Assembly (NCBI GenBank): GCA_943331445.1
Contig: CALQLO010000008.1
Location: forward strand, 26,623 to 90,622
Source of the DNA: Akkermansia muciniphila
GTDB taxonomy: Bacteria; Verrucomicrobiota; Verrucomicrobiia; Opitutales; UBA953
Length of the DNA: 64,000 nucleotides
Reading direction: 5' to 3'
The first letter of the stretch is position 1; the number at the start of each line of letters is the position of its first letter. This document shows, one piece after another, positions 54,971-62,608 of this stretch. Position numbers and translations under genes: made by a program. Below the pieces are notes generated by a model. That model had not been told where the DNA came from and did not search any database. It saw only the letters and a list, made by a program, of their open reading frames with translations.

Positions 54971-55791
54971 TGAAATCACTTCCTCATCCTACACCTGTTC
55001 GCCGGGGCTTCTCCTTGGTCGAGGTGACTCTCGCCATCGGTATTCTCGGCATCGCGATTCTCTCGCTGGTCGGCATCTTGGGTTCCACCTTTCAGCAGGT
55101 GGACGACATTATGCAGACGAACCGGGCGCTGGCCGGCGTCACCCGCCTCATCGGCGCCTTGGATAATCCTCGCTCCATTGTTTACCTGACCTCCGCAGCG
55201 GATACAACGGTGGCGAATGCTCCGACCAACTACCTGACCCGCGGGATTCCTTCGCTGGATCCGGACTCCGCGAACCCGGCTTCCAACTTCGATATCGCCT
55301 ACCGCCTCCTCGCCGGCGCGAAAGATAATAGTTCCGCCAATGCGGTTTGGCTTTATGTCTATGAGCGCAAGGTCGTGGTCGCGAGTTCGGATGCCCAGGT
55401 CTCTGGTACGAACACCCAGTATAATATCGCGTCAAATCCCTCGGTGATGGAGGTGGCCAGCTGCAAGGGTAACAATGATAACCTAACCCAGCAAACGACG
55501 GCTTTCCGTAATGTGGTCGGCACGCCGATGCGGGTGCGCCTTTCGCTTTCGAAACTCTTGGTCGGCCAACGCTTCAAGCTCGATGCCGGTACCGCTGGCG
55601 CCACCGGCGAGCCCACCACGACGGACAAATGGGCAGTGGGTTCGACGTTGCCAGTCGACCCTCGCCAGTATGCTCTGGCTTACCTGCCGGTCGTGGCGGA
55701 ATTCTTCCCGCATGATTATGCGGATTCCACCATCTTCAAGTCCCGCGAAGAAGCCCCCGTCCTAGTCCAGAATATCATCATCAGCCGATGA
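54970..55791 (+). CDS. minor pseudopilin (GspI-like)
   Basis: A 273-residue prepilin starting in TAATG overlap. Leader MKSLPHPTPVRRG, then FSLVEVTLAIGILGIAILSL; the VEVTLAxGILGIA pattern is that of GspI/PilV-type minor pilins and of the Verrucomicrobia cassette B proteins. It is about twice the length of a usual GspI. It overlaps the next gene by four bases. Confidence 0.85.
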   Translation: MKSLPHPTPVRRGFSLVEVTLAIGILGIAILSLVGILGSTFQQVDDIMQTNRALAGVTRLIGALDNPRSIVYLTSAADTTVANAPTNYLTRGIPSLDPDSANPASNFDIAYRLLAGAKDNSSANAVWLYVYERKVVVASSDAQVSGTNTQYNIASNPSVMEVASCKGNNDNLTQQTTAFRNVVGTPMRVRLSLSKLLVGQRFKLDAGTAGATGEPTTTDKWAVGSTLPVDPRQYALAYLPVVAEFFPHDYADSTIFKSREEAPVLVQNIIISR

Positions 55792-57137
55792 ATACCTCAT
55801 CCCCTAAGCGTCTTACTCGCCGCGGCTTCACGCTACTCGAAGTCATGGTCGCGACGTCGATCATGGTGATTATCATCTTGGCCGTGGTGACCATCGCCTC
55901 GGACAGCTTTAAGGCCTACGACCGCGCGGTCTCCGACCTCACAACTCAGTCCGAAGCGCGCGGGGTCTTGGATGCCTTGGAGAATGACCTGCAGACCGCG
56001 ATCATTCGCCCCGACGGACATTGCTGGATGGAAATCATTATTCCTGGCGGCCCGGGTGCCCCGGCTAAGGCCCCAGGCGTCATCGGCAATATGCAGAGCG
56101 TCGACCAGCCGATCCTGATGTTTTTCGCCGCTCCGCCTGACCGCCCGCGCTGGAGCCCGCAGGCGGCGACTCCGCGCCTGAGCCTCAAGGGCGATGTCTG
56201 TGCAGTCAGTTATCGTCTCGGGCAGCGTTCGCCTTTCGATATGCCCGGAGAATCCATCCAGCAGATCTACGGGGTGTACCGCACCATCGTCGACCCAGAG
56301 AGCACCTTCCAGGATGCCTTGCCGATTATCCTCGGTTCCTCGGCCGAGACGACGGAAGTCGCGAAAGCCCCGACCCCTTGGGATTATTGGTCCGGACCCG
56401 CGCGCTGGATTTCCAATTACTCGGCCTCGGATACCACGGGCCAGAAACAACAGAAAATCCTGATCGATAAGAACCTCTCCACCACGCCCCCTTGCTGGAC
56501 GCTGGATGACCAGAACTTCATTGGCTCTAATGTCGTGGCGATGAACCTCATCCTTTGGTGTTCGTCCTCGTTGCCCTCTAGTGTGACGACGGCTGGCCAG
56601 TTGAAGGACCCCATTATGCGCACGCCCCCGGCCTTGCGCCCCGTGATTCCTAGCTCGGGTGATACCTTCAAGTTCGGCTCCAAGTTGAATGGCGGATATT
56701 TCAGCGCCATCAGCACGGACACCACGGCGAGCGCCACGAGCGTGCCCCTTCGTTACGCCCCTGCGGGTACGCCGCCTTTGCCGGCCCCCATGCCGACGGC
56801 GATTCAGATACACCCGTACGACCAATTTGGCGGTCGCCTGCGCGTGTTCGCCGATCGGATGTATCCCGACAACCTGATGACCGCCCCGGTGGGCGTAGTC
56901 ACCGTGGCTCCTTTGCCTTACCTGCCTTACACGCTCAAGGCGGTCGAGGTCTCCGTCACGGTGCTCACGCCGGAAGGCTCCAAGGAACTTCGCGCCCTCC
57001 AACAACTGAGTTTTCCGCCGCCCGTGGCTCCCGGTACGATTATCAAGATTCCGGATGATCAAGCTTATCGCCGCATCGTGAATCAGCACGGCCGTAATTT
57101 CACCCGCTATATCCGCCTCTTGGCGAATGGCGGTTGA
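55788..57137 (+). CDS. minor pseudopilin (GspJ-like, enlarged)
   Basis: A 449-residue prepilin starting with ATGA overlap. Leader MNTSSPKRLTRRG, then FTLLEVMVATSIMVIIILAV, followed by AYDRAVSDLTTQSEARGVLDALENDL, as in GspJ/PilW-type proteins. At 449 residues it is more than double a standard GspJ. It ends the operon at a strong terminator shared with accA. Confidence 0.85.
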   Translation: MNTSSPKRLTRRGFTLLEVMVATSIMVIIILAVVTIASDSFKAYDRAVSDLTTQSEARGVLDALENDLQTAIIRPDGHCWMEIIIPGGPGAPAKAPGVIGNMQSVDQPILMFFAAPPDRPRWSPQAATPRLSLKGDVCAVSYRLGQRSPFDMPGESIQQIYGVYRTIVDPESTFQDALPIILGSSAETTEVAKAPTPWDYWSGPARWISNYSASDTTGQKQQKILIDKNLSTTPPCWTLDDQNFIGSNVVAMNLILWCSSSLPSSVTTAGQLKDPIMRTPPALRPVIPSSGDTFKFGSKLNGGYFSAISTDTTASATSVPLRYAPAGTPPLPAPMPTAIQIHPYDQFGGRLRVFADRMYPDNLMTAPVGVVTVAPLPYLPYTLKAVEVSVTVLTPEGSKELRALQQLSFPPPVAPGTIIKIPDDQAYRRIVNQHGRNFTRYIRLLANGG

Positions 57138-57154
57138 GCCTTCGTACCCAGGCG

Positions 57155-57187
57155 CAAAAAAGGGCGCCGATGGGCGCCCTTTTTTTG
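57155..57187. terminator. bidirectional intrinsic terminator
   Basis: The stem AGGGCGCC / GGCGCCCT with loop GATG is flanked by A-run and T-run. It separates the convergent pseudopilin operon and accA. Confidence 0.93.
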
Positions 57188-57204
57188 TGGGTGGCTTCGG
57201 CGGC

Positions 57205-58173
57205 TTACTCCGAGAAAACGCCCATCGCACGGAACTTGGCGTAACGCATGGCGATGAGCTTTTCGGGGGAGGCCTTGCTGAGCTCGGTGAGCGTGTCGCG
57301 CAGGGTCTTACGAATGGCGGAGCCCGTCGCAGCAGGGTCTTCCTGCGCGCCACCGAGAGGCTCTTTCACGACGCCGTCGACGACGCCGAGCTTGAGGAGA
57401 TTCGGGGCATCGAGGCGCAGCGCTTCGGCGGCCTTGGGGGCATGGGCGCGGTCCTTGAAGAGAATGGCCGCGCAACCTTCGGGGGAGATGACAGAGTAAT
57501 AGGCATTCTCCAGGATGTAGACCTTGTTGGAGACGGCGATGCCGAGCGCGCCACCGGAGCCACCCTCGCCGATGACGAAGGTGATGATGGGAACGCCAAA
57601 CTGGCTCATCTCGCGGAGATTCACGGCGATGGCTTCAGCCACGTGACGTTCTTCCGAGCCGATGCCCGGGAAGGCTCCAGGGGTATCGACGAGGGTGATG
57701 ATGGGGAGGCCAAAGGTGGCGGCCATTTTCATTAGGCGAAGGGCCTTGCGGTAGCCTTCAGGGTTAGGGCAGCCAAAGTTGCGACGCAGGTTTTCCTTAG
57801 TGTCGCGGCCCTTTTGCTGACCAATCACCATGACCGGGCGCCCTTCGAAGAAAGCCGTCCCGCCCACCATAGACTCGTCGTCCATGTACAAGCGATCGCC
57901 GTGCAGTTCCTGGAAGTCGTCAAAGAGCATCCCGATATAATCCAGGGAGTAGGGGCGGCGTGGGTGGCGAGCCAGTTGGACGCGCTGCCAAGGGTTCAGG
58001 TTGCCGTAGACCTCCCGGCGGGTCTGCTCCATCTTGATTTCGAGGGATTTGACCTCCTTGGAGACATCCATCCCGGCGTTCTCGGAAGAGGCGCGGAGGG
58101 AGTTGATCTTGTCCTCGAGCTCCCGGAGGGGCTTTTCAAACTCAAGGGTGAAGCGGGCCTTCGGAGCGGACAT
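57205..58173 (-). CDS. accA: acetyl-CoA carboxylase carboxyltransferase subunit alpha
   Basis: A 322-residue AccA of normal size, starting at MSAPKARFTLEFEKPLRELE (ATG ending 58173). Family signatures: RHPRRPYSLDYI (about 85-96), QQKGRDTKENLRRNFG, PIITLVDTPGAFPGIGSEER and IGEGGSGGALGI. It carries out the carboxyl-transfer half-reaction forming malonyl-CoA. accD is not in the window. The first gene on the other side of a divergent repeat-filled gap is DUF1080. Confidence 0.97.
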   Translation of the reverse strand: MSAPKARFTLEFEKPLRELEDKINSLRASSENAGMDVSKEVKSLEIKMEQTRREVYGNLNPWQRVQLARHPRRPYSLDYIGMLFDDFQELHGDRLYMDDESMVGGTAFFEGRPVMVIGQQKGRDTKENLRRNFGCPNPEGYRKALRLMKMAATFGLPIITLVDTPGAFPGIGSEERHVAEAIAVNLREMSQFGVPIITFVIGEGGSGGALGIAVSNKVYILENAYYSVISPEGCAAILFKDRAHAPKAAEALRLDAPNLLKLGVVDGVVKEPLGGAQEDPAATGSAIRKTLRDTLTELSKASPEKLIAMRYAKFRAMGVFSE

Positions 58174-58216
58174 GGGCCGTAAGTTGGAGAAACGGGAGGG
58201 CGAGGGCAATTGAATA

Positions 58217-58398
58217 GGGGTAGGGGCAGGGGTAGGGGCAGGGATGGGAAGGGGGTAAAATGAGGCAAAAGGAGAGATTAATAAGGGGTGGGGGTTGTCG
58301 ATTCGGGTGGCAGGTGGCGGCCCCCAGGTGGCGGCCCCCAGGTGGCGGGTGGCTGGAGCGACTATCCCTACCCCCGCCCCCACCCCTACCCCTCCCCT
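58217..58398. repeat. inverted 6-nt arrays plus a 14-nt tandem repeat in a divergent gap
   Basis: The G-rich array at 58217-58255 (GGGGTA, GGGGCA, GGGGTA, GGGGCA and degenerate units) faces its C-rich counterpart at 58362-58398. Between them, two exact copies and one partial copy of a 14-nt unit (CAGGTGGCGGCCCC) occupy 58306-58356. Edges stand 44 bp from the accA start and 65 bp from the DUF1080 start. Several G-runs on each arm could form G-quadruplexes. No gene was seen in 58174-58462. Confidence 0.82.
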
Positions 58399-58462
58399 TG
58401 AAAGGTTTCCCCTTTTCCTCGAACCTCCCTCTCTCCAGCCTGTCTGCACCCTAACAACACCC

Positions 58463-59242
58463 ATGCGTCTCGCTCACCTGCTATCCCTTCTTGCCGCCAC
58501 CGGCCTCCTCGTCGCTGAGGGCTATACCGACACCCCGCTCATCCCGGGTACGACTTGGCACGTCCATGACTCCGCCCGCCCGCAGCCTCCTCGCGCCGAT
58601 GCCGCCAAGCTGAAGTGCAACGAAGCCGCCGCTCCGGCTGGAGCCGTCGTGCTGTTTGGCGGTAAGGATGTCGCGGCCGAATGGGAGCCCGACGGCAAGA
58701 ACACCGCCCTCTGGTTGGTGAAGGACGGCACGATGATTGCCCGCAGTAACGGCATCCACACCAAGCGCTCCTTTGGCGATATCACTCTCCATGCCGAATG
58801 GCGCTCCGCTGAAGGCTACGATACCAACCCAAAGAAAAAGGGTCAGGGCAACTCCAACAGTGGGATCTTCTTCATGCAGACTTACGAGCTGCAGGTCCTG
58901 GATTGCTCCAAGACCGAGACCTACGCCGACGGTATGACCGCCGCGATTTACGGTCAGCTCCCGCCCCTCTTCAACGCCTGTCTGCCTTCGCGCTCCTGGA
59001 ATAGCTACGATATCGAATGGACGGCTCCGCGCTTCAATACCGATGGTACCGTCGCCAGCAAGGCCCGCATCACCGTCGTCATGAATGGCGTCAAGGTGCA
59101 GGATAATTCCGAATACATCGGCCCGAGCAGCCATAAGAAGAATCCTCCTTACGCGAAGCACGCCGCCCAGTTGCCGATCGCCCTGCAGTGGCACGGTGAT
59201 GCGGTGGAATACCGCAACTTCTGGGTCGTCGAAAAGAAGTAA
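58463..59242 (+). CDS. secreted DUF1080 (3-keto-disaccharide hydrolase-like) protein
   Basis: A 259-residue protein starting at MRLAHLLSLLAATGLLVAEG (ATG 58463), an export signal; the frame extends upstream through repeats but is not coding there. DUF1080 features: VVLFGGKDVAAEWEPDG (about 62-78), FGDITLHAEWR, SNSGIFFMQTYELQVLD and VEYRNFWVVEKK at the C-terminus. Unlike the protein at 16-639 it has the longer variant with NSGIFF...YELQVLD typical of the group annotated as 3-keto-disaccharide hydrolases. The next gene follows after 9 bp. Confidence 0.9.
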   Translation: MRLAHLLSLLAATGLLVAEGYTDTPLIPGTTWHVHDSARPQPPRADAAKLKCNEAAAPAGAVVLFGGKDVAAEWEPDGKNTALWLVKDGTMIARSNGIHTKRSFGDITLHAEWRSAEGYDTNPKKKGQGNSNSGIFFMQTYELQVLDCSKTETYADGMTAAIYGQLPPLFNACLPSRSWNSYDIEWTAPRFNTDGTVASKARITVVMNGVKVQDNSEYIGPSSHKKNPPYAKHAAQLPIALQWHGDAVEYRNFWVVEKK

Positions 59243-59251
59243 GCAGTGCGG

Positions 59252-60082
59252 ATGGGTCTCCAGGCTCACACGGTCAAGCACCTCCTCGGGCTGCTGTTGC
59301 TGGGCTTGGTCTTCTATTTCATCGAACGGGGTATGGGGGCGCGCCGGCGGCCGGGCTTCTTCCGACCTGGTATGCTCACCGACGCTGCCTATTTCTTCAC
59401 CGTCGAGCTCTTCAAGCAGGCCTCCCGGTTCCTGCTGATCGCTCCGTTCATCGTGCTCGTCGCCGCTGGAGTCACGACGGGCGAGGCCGTGAAGGCGGGG
59501 CTTTACCGCGGCTTCGGGCCGGTGGCCGCTCAGCCGTTCTGGTTGCAGGCGATCGAGATCTACCTACTGGCCGACTTCCTCGGGTACTGGATTCACCGTC
59601 TCTTCCACACGGGCGCGTGGTGGCCGTTCCATGCGGTGCACCATAGCTCTGAGGAACTCGATTGGCTTTCGAGTGTGCGCGTGCATCCGCTTAACGAGGC
59701 CGTCGACAAGATTGCTCCAGCGGTGCCGATTCTCTTTCTAGGCTTTGACCCGACCGTGACAGTGGGTGTCACGGGCTTTCTGACTTTCTACGCAATTTTC
59801 CTACACGCCGATGTCGACTGGGACTTCGGACCGCTGCGCTCGGTGATTTCGACACCCGTCTTCCATCGCTGGCACCACTCGAAGGCCCCTGAGGCCATCG
59901 ACAAGAATTTTGCAGGGCTCCTGCCGCTGTGGGACATCCTCTTCGGGACGTATTATATGCCGCGCGATCGGTTGCCGCAGAACTTCGGCGTCACGGACCC
60001 GGTCCCGGCCGGCTATCTTGGCCAGCTTTGGCATCCTTTTGCGGGTTGGTTCAGGCGGAAGGGCCCGCCGCCCTTGCCTTAA
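59252..60082 (+). CDS. sterol desaturase / fatty acid hydroxylase family protein
   Basis: A 276-residue membrane enzyme (ATG at 59252; a GTG six bases earlier is possible). Four or five hydrophobic segments alternate with the eight-histidine di-iron pattern of this family: HRLFHT (about 124-129), HAVHHSSEE (about 136-144) and HRWHHSK near 210. Such enzymes hydroxylate lipids or sterol-like compounds using O2. Substrate is unknown; no other lipid gene is adjacent. It follows the DUF1080 gene after 9 bp. Confidence 0.9.
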   Translation: MGLQAHTVKHLLGLLLLGLVFYFIERGMGARRRPGFFRPGMLTDAAYFFTVELFKQASRFLLIAPFIVLVAAGVTTGEAVKAGLYRGFGPVAAQPFWLQAIEIYLLADFLGYWIHRLFHTGAWWPFHAVHHSSEELDWLSSVRVHPLNEAVDKIAPAVPILFLGFDPTVTVGVTGFLTFYAIFLHADVDWDFGPLRSVISTPVFHRWHHSKAPEAIDKNFAGLLPLWDILFGTYYMPRDRLPQNFGVTDPVPAGYLGQLWHPFAGWFRRKGPPPLP

Positions 60083-60143
60083 GGCGATGATGCTTCCCCG
60101 TTTGCATTGGTTGTCCCCATCGTTAGGTTAGGTCTCTTAGCTG

Positions 60144-61301
60144 ATGTACCCTCAAGACCTTCGCGAACACTGGCATGCCGGCCAAGGCCTTTGGAAGGAT
60201 GTGCCCGCCGCCGAGTGGAACGACTGGCATTGGCAACTTCGGAATCGCATCACGACGCTGGCCCAGCTGGAGGAGCGACTGGAACTGACGAAGGAAGAGC
60301 GGGAAGGCTGCTTGTTTGCCCCGCATAAGCTCTCGCTCGCGATCACGCCGCATTTCTTCAATCTCATCGATCCGAAGGATCCCAACTGCCCGGTGCGTCG
60401 TCAGGTGATTCCGCGGATTGAGGAATCCTATGTCGCGCCGGGGGAGTCTGAAGATCCTGTGGGCGAAGAGGGCACCATGCCGGTCCCCGGGATCGTCCAT
60501 CGCTATCCGGATCGCGTGCTCTTCTTGGTCACCGATCGCTGCGCTTCTTATTGCCGTTATTGTACCCGCAGCCGCTTGGTTTCCAATGCGCAGGCCTATG
60601 ATTTCCATCCCGAGCTCGAGGCGGGCTTGAAATACATCGAGGGGCATCCTGAGGTGCGCGATGTCCTATTGTCCGGCGGAGATCCGCTACTGCTTTCCGA
60701 TGCTAAGCTGGATGCTTTACTTGGTCGCCTCCGCGCGATCAAGCACGTGGAGTTCATTCGGATTGGTTCGCGCATCCCGGTCTTCCTGCCGCAGCGCATC
60801 ACGCCGGAGTTCGCCGAGATTTTCCGTAAGCACGGCCCAATCTGGCTGAGCATCCACACGAATCACCCGAAGGAGGTCACCCGCGAGCTGGCCGTCGCCT
60901 GCGAGCGTCTTTCCTTCGCGGGCGTGCCGCTTGGCAACCAGTCGGTCCTGCTTGCCGGGGTGAACGATACCCCTGAGGTGATGATGTCGCTTGTGCACCG
61001 CCTGTTGATGATGCGCGTGCGGCCGTACTACCTTTACGCCTGCGACCTCATTGAAGGCTCAACCCACTTCCGTGCGCCCATCCAGAAGGGTATTGATATT
61101 ATCCGGGCACTGCGGGGGCACACGACGGGCTATGCCGTCCCCCAGCTGATTATCGATACCCCGGGCGGCGGCGGCAAAGTCCCGATTAATCCAGAATACG
61201 TCCAGGCCATCCACGACGGGATTGTGGAACTCCGTAATTTCGAGGACCGCGCTTACGTCTACCCCTCGGGTAGCCAGATGCCGGACACGTATAACGTTTA
61301 A
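60144..61301 (+). CDS. kamA: KamA-family radical SAM aminomutase (lysine 2,3-aminomutase-like)
   Basis: A 385-residue radical SAM enzyme. The cluster motif CASYCRYCTR (CxxxCxxC, about 134-143) binds [4Fe-4S]/SAM. LLSGGDPLLLSD, RIGSRIPVFLPQRI and the PLP-lysine loop DTPGGGGKVPINP near 330 match lysine 2,3-aminomutases rather than the shorter EpmB. It would convert L-lysine to beta-lysine with PLP and SAM; no ablA/ablB acetyltransferase partner is adjacent, so osmolyte or other use is unresolved. Its TAA stop is the first part of a 7-nt repeat unit. Confidence 0.92.
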   Translation: MYPQDLREHWHAGQGLWKDVPAAEWNDWHWQLRNRITTLAQLEERLELTKEEREGCLFAPHKLSLAITPHFFNLIDPKDPNCPVRRQVIPRIEESYVAPGESEDPVGEEGTMPVPGIVHRYPDRVLFLVTDRCASYCRYCTRSRLVSNAQAYDFHPELEAGLKYIEGHPEVRDVLLSGGDPLLLSDAKLDALLGRLRAIKHVEFIRIGSRIPVFLPQRITPEFAEIFRKHGPIWLSIHTNHPKEVTRELAVACERLSFAGVPLGNQSVLLAGVNDTPEVMMSLVHRLLMMRVRPYYLYACDLIEGSTHFRAPIQKGIDIIRALRGHTTGYAVPQLIIDTPGGGGKVPINPEYVQAIHDGIVELRNFEDRAYVYPSGSQMPDTYNV

Positions 61302-61546
61302 GCGGTTAGCGGTTGGCGGTAAGCGGTTGGGAAGGCAATTCACGCAAAGGGGAACCGGAAACCGGATGATTGGCTGGGGCCTGTCATTGGGTAGGGCTGA
61401 CCGCCTCGGTCAGCCGCGGTTAAGCGAGGGCGCTTAACCCTACCTAAAACAGGCTAAGTCGTGACGCGGTCCCGACCCTACCCAAATCAGGTGTTGGGCT
61501 TGAGCGGCTTTTCCTATCCGCAAACCGCTAACCGCTTACCGCTATT
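61299..61546. repeat. inverted 7-nt arrays enclosing covarying hairpins
   Basis: The left array at 61299-61331 (TAAGCGG, TTAGCGG, TTGGCGG, TAAGCGG, TTGGG) begins on the kamA stop codon. Opposite-strand units (CCGCAAA, CCGCTAA, CCGCTTA, CCGCTAT) occupy 61519-61546. Inside are a complete 55-bp double hairpin with GGTAGGG and CCCTACC ends around a central CCGCGG (61390-61444), and a 27-nt CCCTACC hairpin (61458-61484) identical to 34864-34890. Confidence 0.85.
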
Positions 61547-61606
61547 GGTCGGCATGGCCTCCGCCATGCCGACCAATACAACTAACCGGGGGTTTAATCC
61601 GGTTAG
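61547..61606. terminator. two hairpins beside the 3' end of tRNA-Arg(ACG)
   Basis: A perfect 12-bp stem-loop at 61547-61574 (loop CTCC) abuts the 7-nt array, and an 8-bp stem CTAACCGG / CCGGTTAG (61582-61606) lies 10 bp past the tRNA end on the minus strand. Neither has a T-tract; the second may still end the tRNA transcript. Confidence 0.45.
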
Positions 61607-61615
61607 TGCTCAAAG

Positions 61616-61690
61616 TGGTGGGCTCGTAGGGATTCGAACCCCAAACGTCTGATCCGTAGTCAGAAATGATATCCATTTCACCACGAGCCC
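61616..61690 (-). tRNA. tRNA-Arg (anticodon ACG)
   Basis: A 75-nt cloverleaf on the minus strand with acceptor GGGCTCG / CGAGCCC, anticodon stem TCTGA / TCAGA with loop CTACGGA, T-loop TTCGAAT and encoded CCA (61616-61618). A34 is expected to be converted to inosine. Confidence 0.95.
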
Positions 61691-61741
61691 GTAGTGAGGT
61701 GTTTGAGCAAAGGGTCACCGGCTCCTAAGGCAAGGAATTTT

Positions 61742-62431
61742 TCAGGCTTCAGCCCGATGGAGGGCGACGGTGCCGAAAAGCATCCTTTTATGGCTCACCT
61801 TACCGAATCCCACGGCTTTCAGCTCGGCCGTAAGCCCCTCCGCGTCCGGGAAGCCCGCGATACTCGTGCCGAGATATTTATAGGCACCGAAGTCGCCCGT
61901 CAGAAGGCCTGCGGCTATCGGCAGCACGCATCGCACATGGATGAAGTGAAAGGGTTGGAACCAGGCGCTTGGTTGGGAGAACTCGAGGATGAGCAGCGTG
62001 CCGTCCTTTCGCAGGATGCGGCGGAGTTCGCCAAGCCCCTTGGCGCGGTCTTCGAAATTACGCACGCCGTAGGCGATGGTGACCACGTCTTGCGAAGCGT
62101 CTGCGATCGGTAGGGCCATGCAGTCGCCGGCTTTGAATTCCAGCGATACGTTTTCTTTCTTTGCGCGGACGCGGCCCAGTTCGAGCATTGGTTCGCAGAA
62201 GTCGTAGCCGACAATCGCGCAGTCTTTACGCAGTTCGCGGCGCAGAGCAAAGGCGACGTCGCCGCTGCCCGTAGCGAGGTCGGCTACGGTCTTCGGCCGG
62301 GCCGCTTTGGTTTCGGCCACGAGCTGGTCGCGCCAGCCAACGCACAGGCCGAGGCTTAAGACGCGGTTGGCGAAGTCATAACGGGAAGCGATGCCTGAAA
62401 ACATGCGTTGGACTGCGGAGCCTTCGGGCAT
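61742..62431 (-). CDS. ubiE/menG: demethylmenaquinone/ubiquinone C-methyltransferase
   Basis: A 229-residue class I SAM methyltransferase. VQRMFSGIASRYDFANRVLSLG at the start is the UbiE signature, ADLATGSGDVAFAL (about 48-61) binds SAM, and AYGVRNFEDRAKGLGELRRIL is the second UbiE signature. It methylates the quinone ring in the last steps of menaquinone or ubiquinone synthesis; menaquinone is likelier in this phylum. It is a single gene between a tRNA and an inverted-array gap. Confidence 0.95.
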   Translation of the reverse strand: MPEGSAVQRMFSGIASRYDFANRVLSLGLCVGWRDQLVAETKAARPKTVADLATGSGDVAFALRRELRKDCAIVGYDFCEPMLELGRVRAKKENVSLEFKAGDCMALPIADASQDVVTIAYGVRNFEDRAKGLGELRRILRKDGTLLILEFSQPSAWFQPFHFIHVRCVLPIAAGLLTGDFGAYKYLGTSIAGFPDAEGLTAELKAVGFGKVSHKRMLFGTVALHRAEA

Positions 62432-62482
62432 GGGCTTACCCTCCGCACATTGCGGAGAAGGTCAAGTGAGTGAGACGGGAGG

Positions 62483-62606
62483 GGACACGTTGACACGTGG
62501 GCACGCGGGCAAGGGCGATAGACAAATGCCCTCATTTGACTAAAGGGGTGAGTTCTCGGCCCGTTGCTATCTCCCCTTGTCAACGTGCCAGCGTGCCCAC
62601 GTGTCC
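62483..62606. repeat. inverted 8-nt unit arrays between ubiE and mnmA
   Basis: Each arm has exactly four 8-nt units. Left (62483-62514): GGACACGT, TGACACGT, GGGCACGC, GGGCAAGG. Right (62575-62606), read on the other strand: GGACACGT, GGGCACGC, TGGCACGT, TGACAAGG. Outer and inner ends match while the inner units differ in order. The right arm ends 2 bp from the mnmA stop; the left stands 51 bp from the ubiE start. Confidence 0.88.
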
Positions 62607-62608
62607 CC

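Noticed and set aside
62483..62606. CRISPR array
   Set aside because: Units are 8 nt without spacers, arms are inverted, and there are no cas genes.
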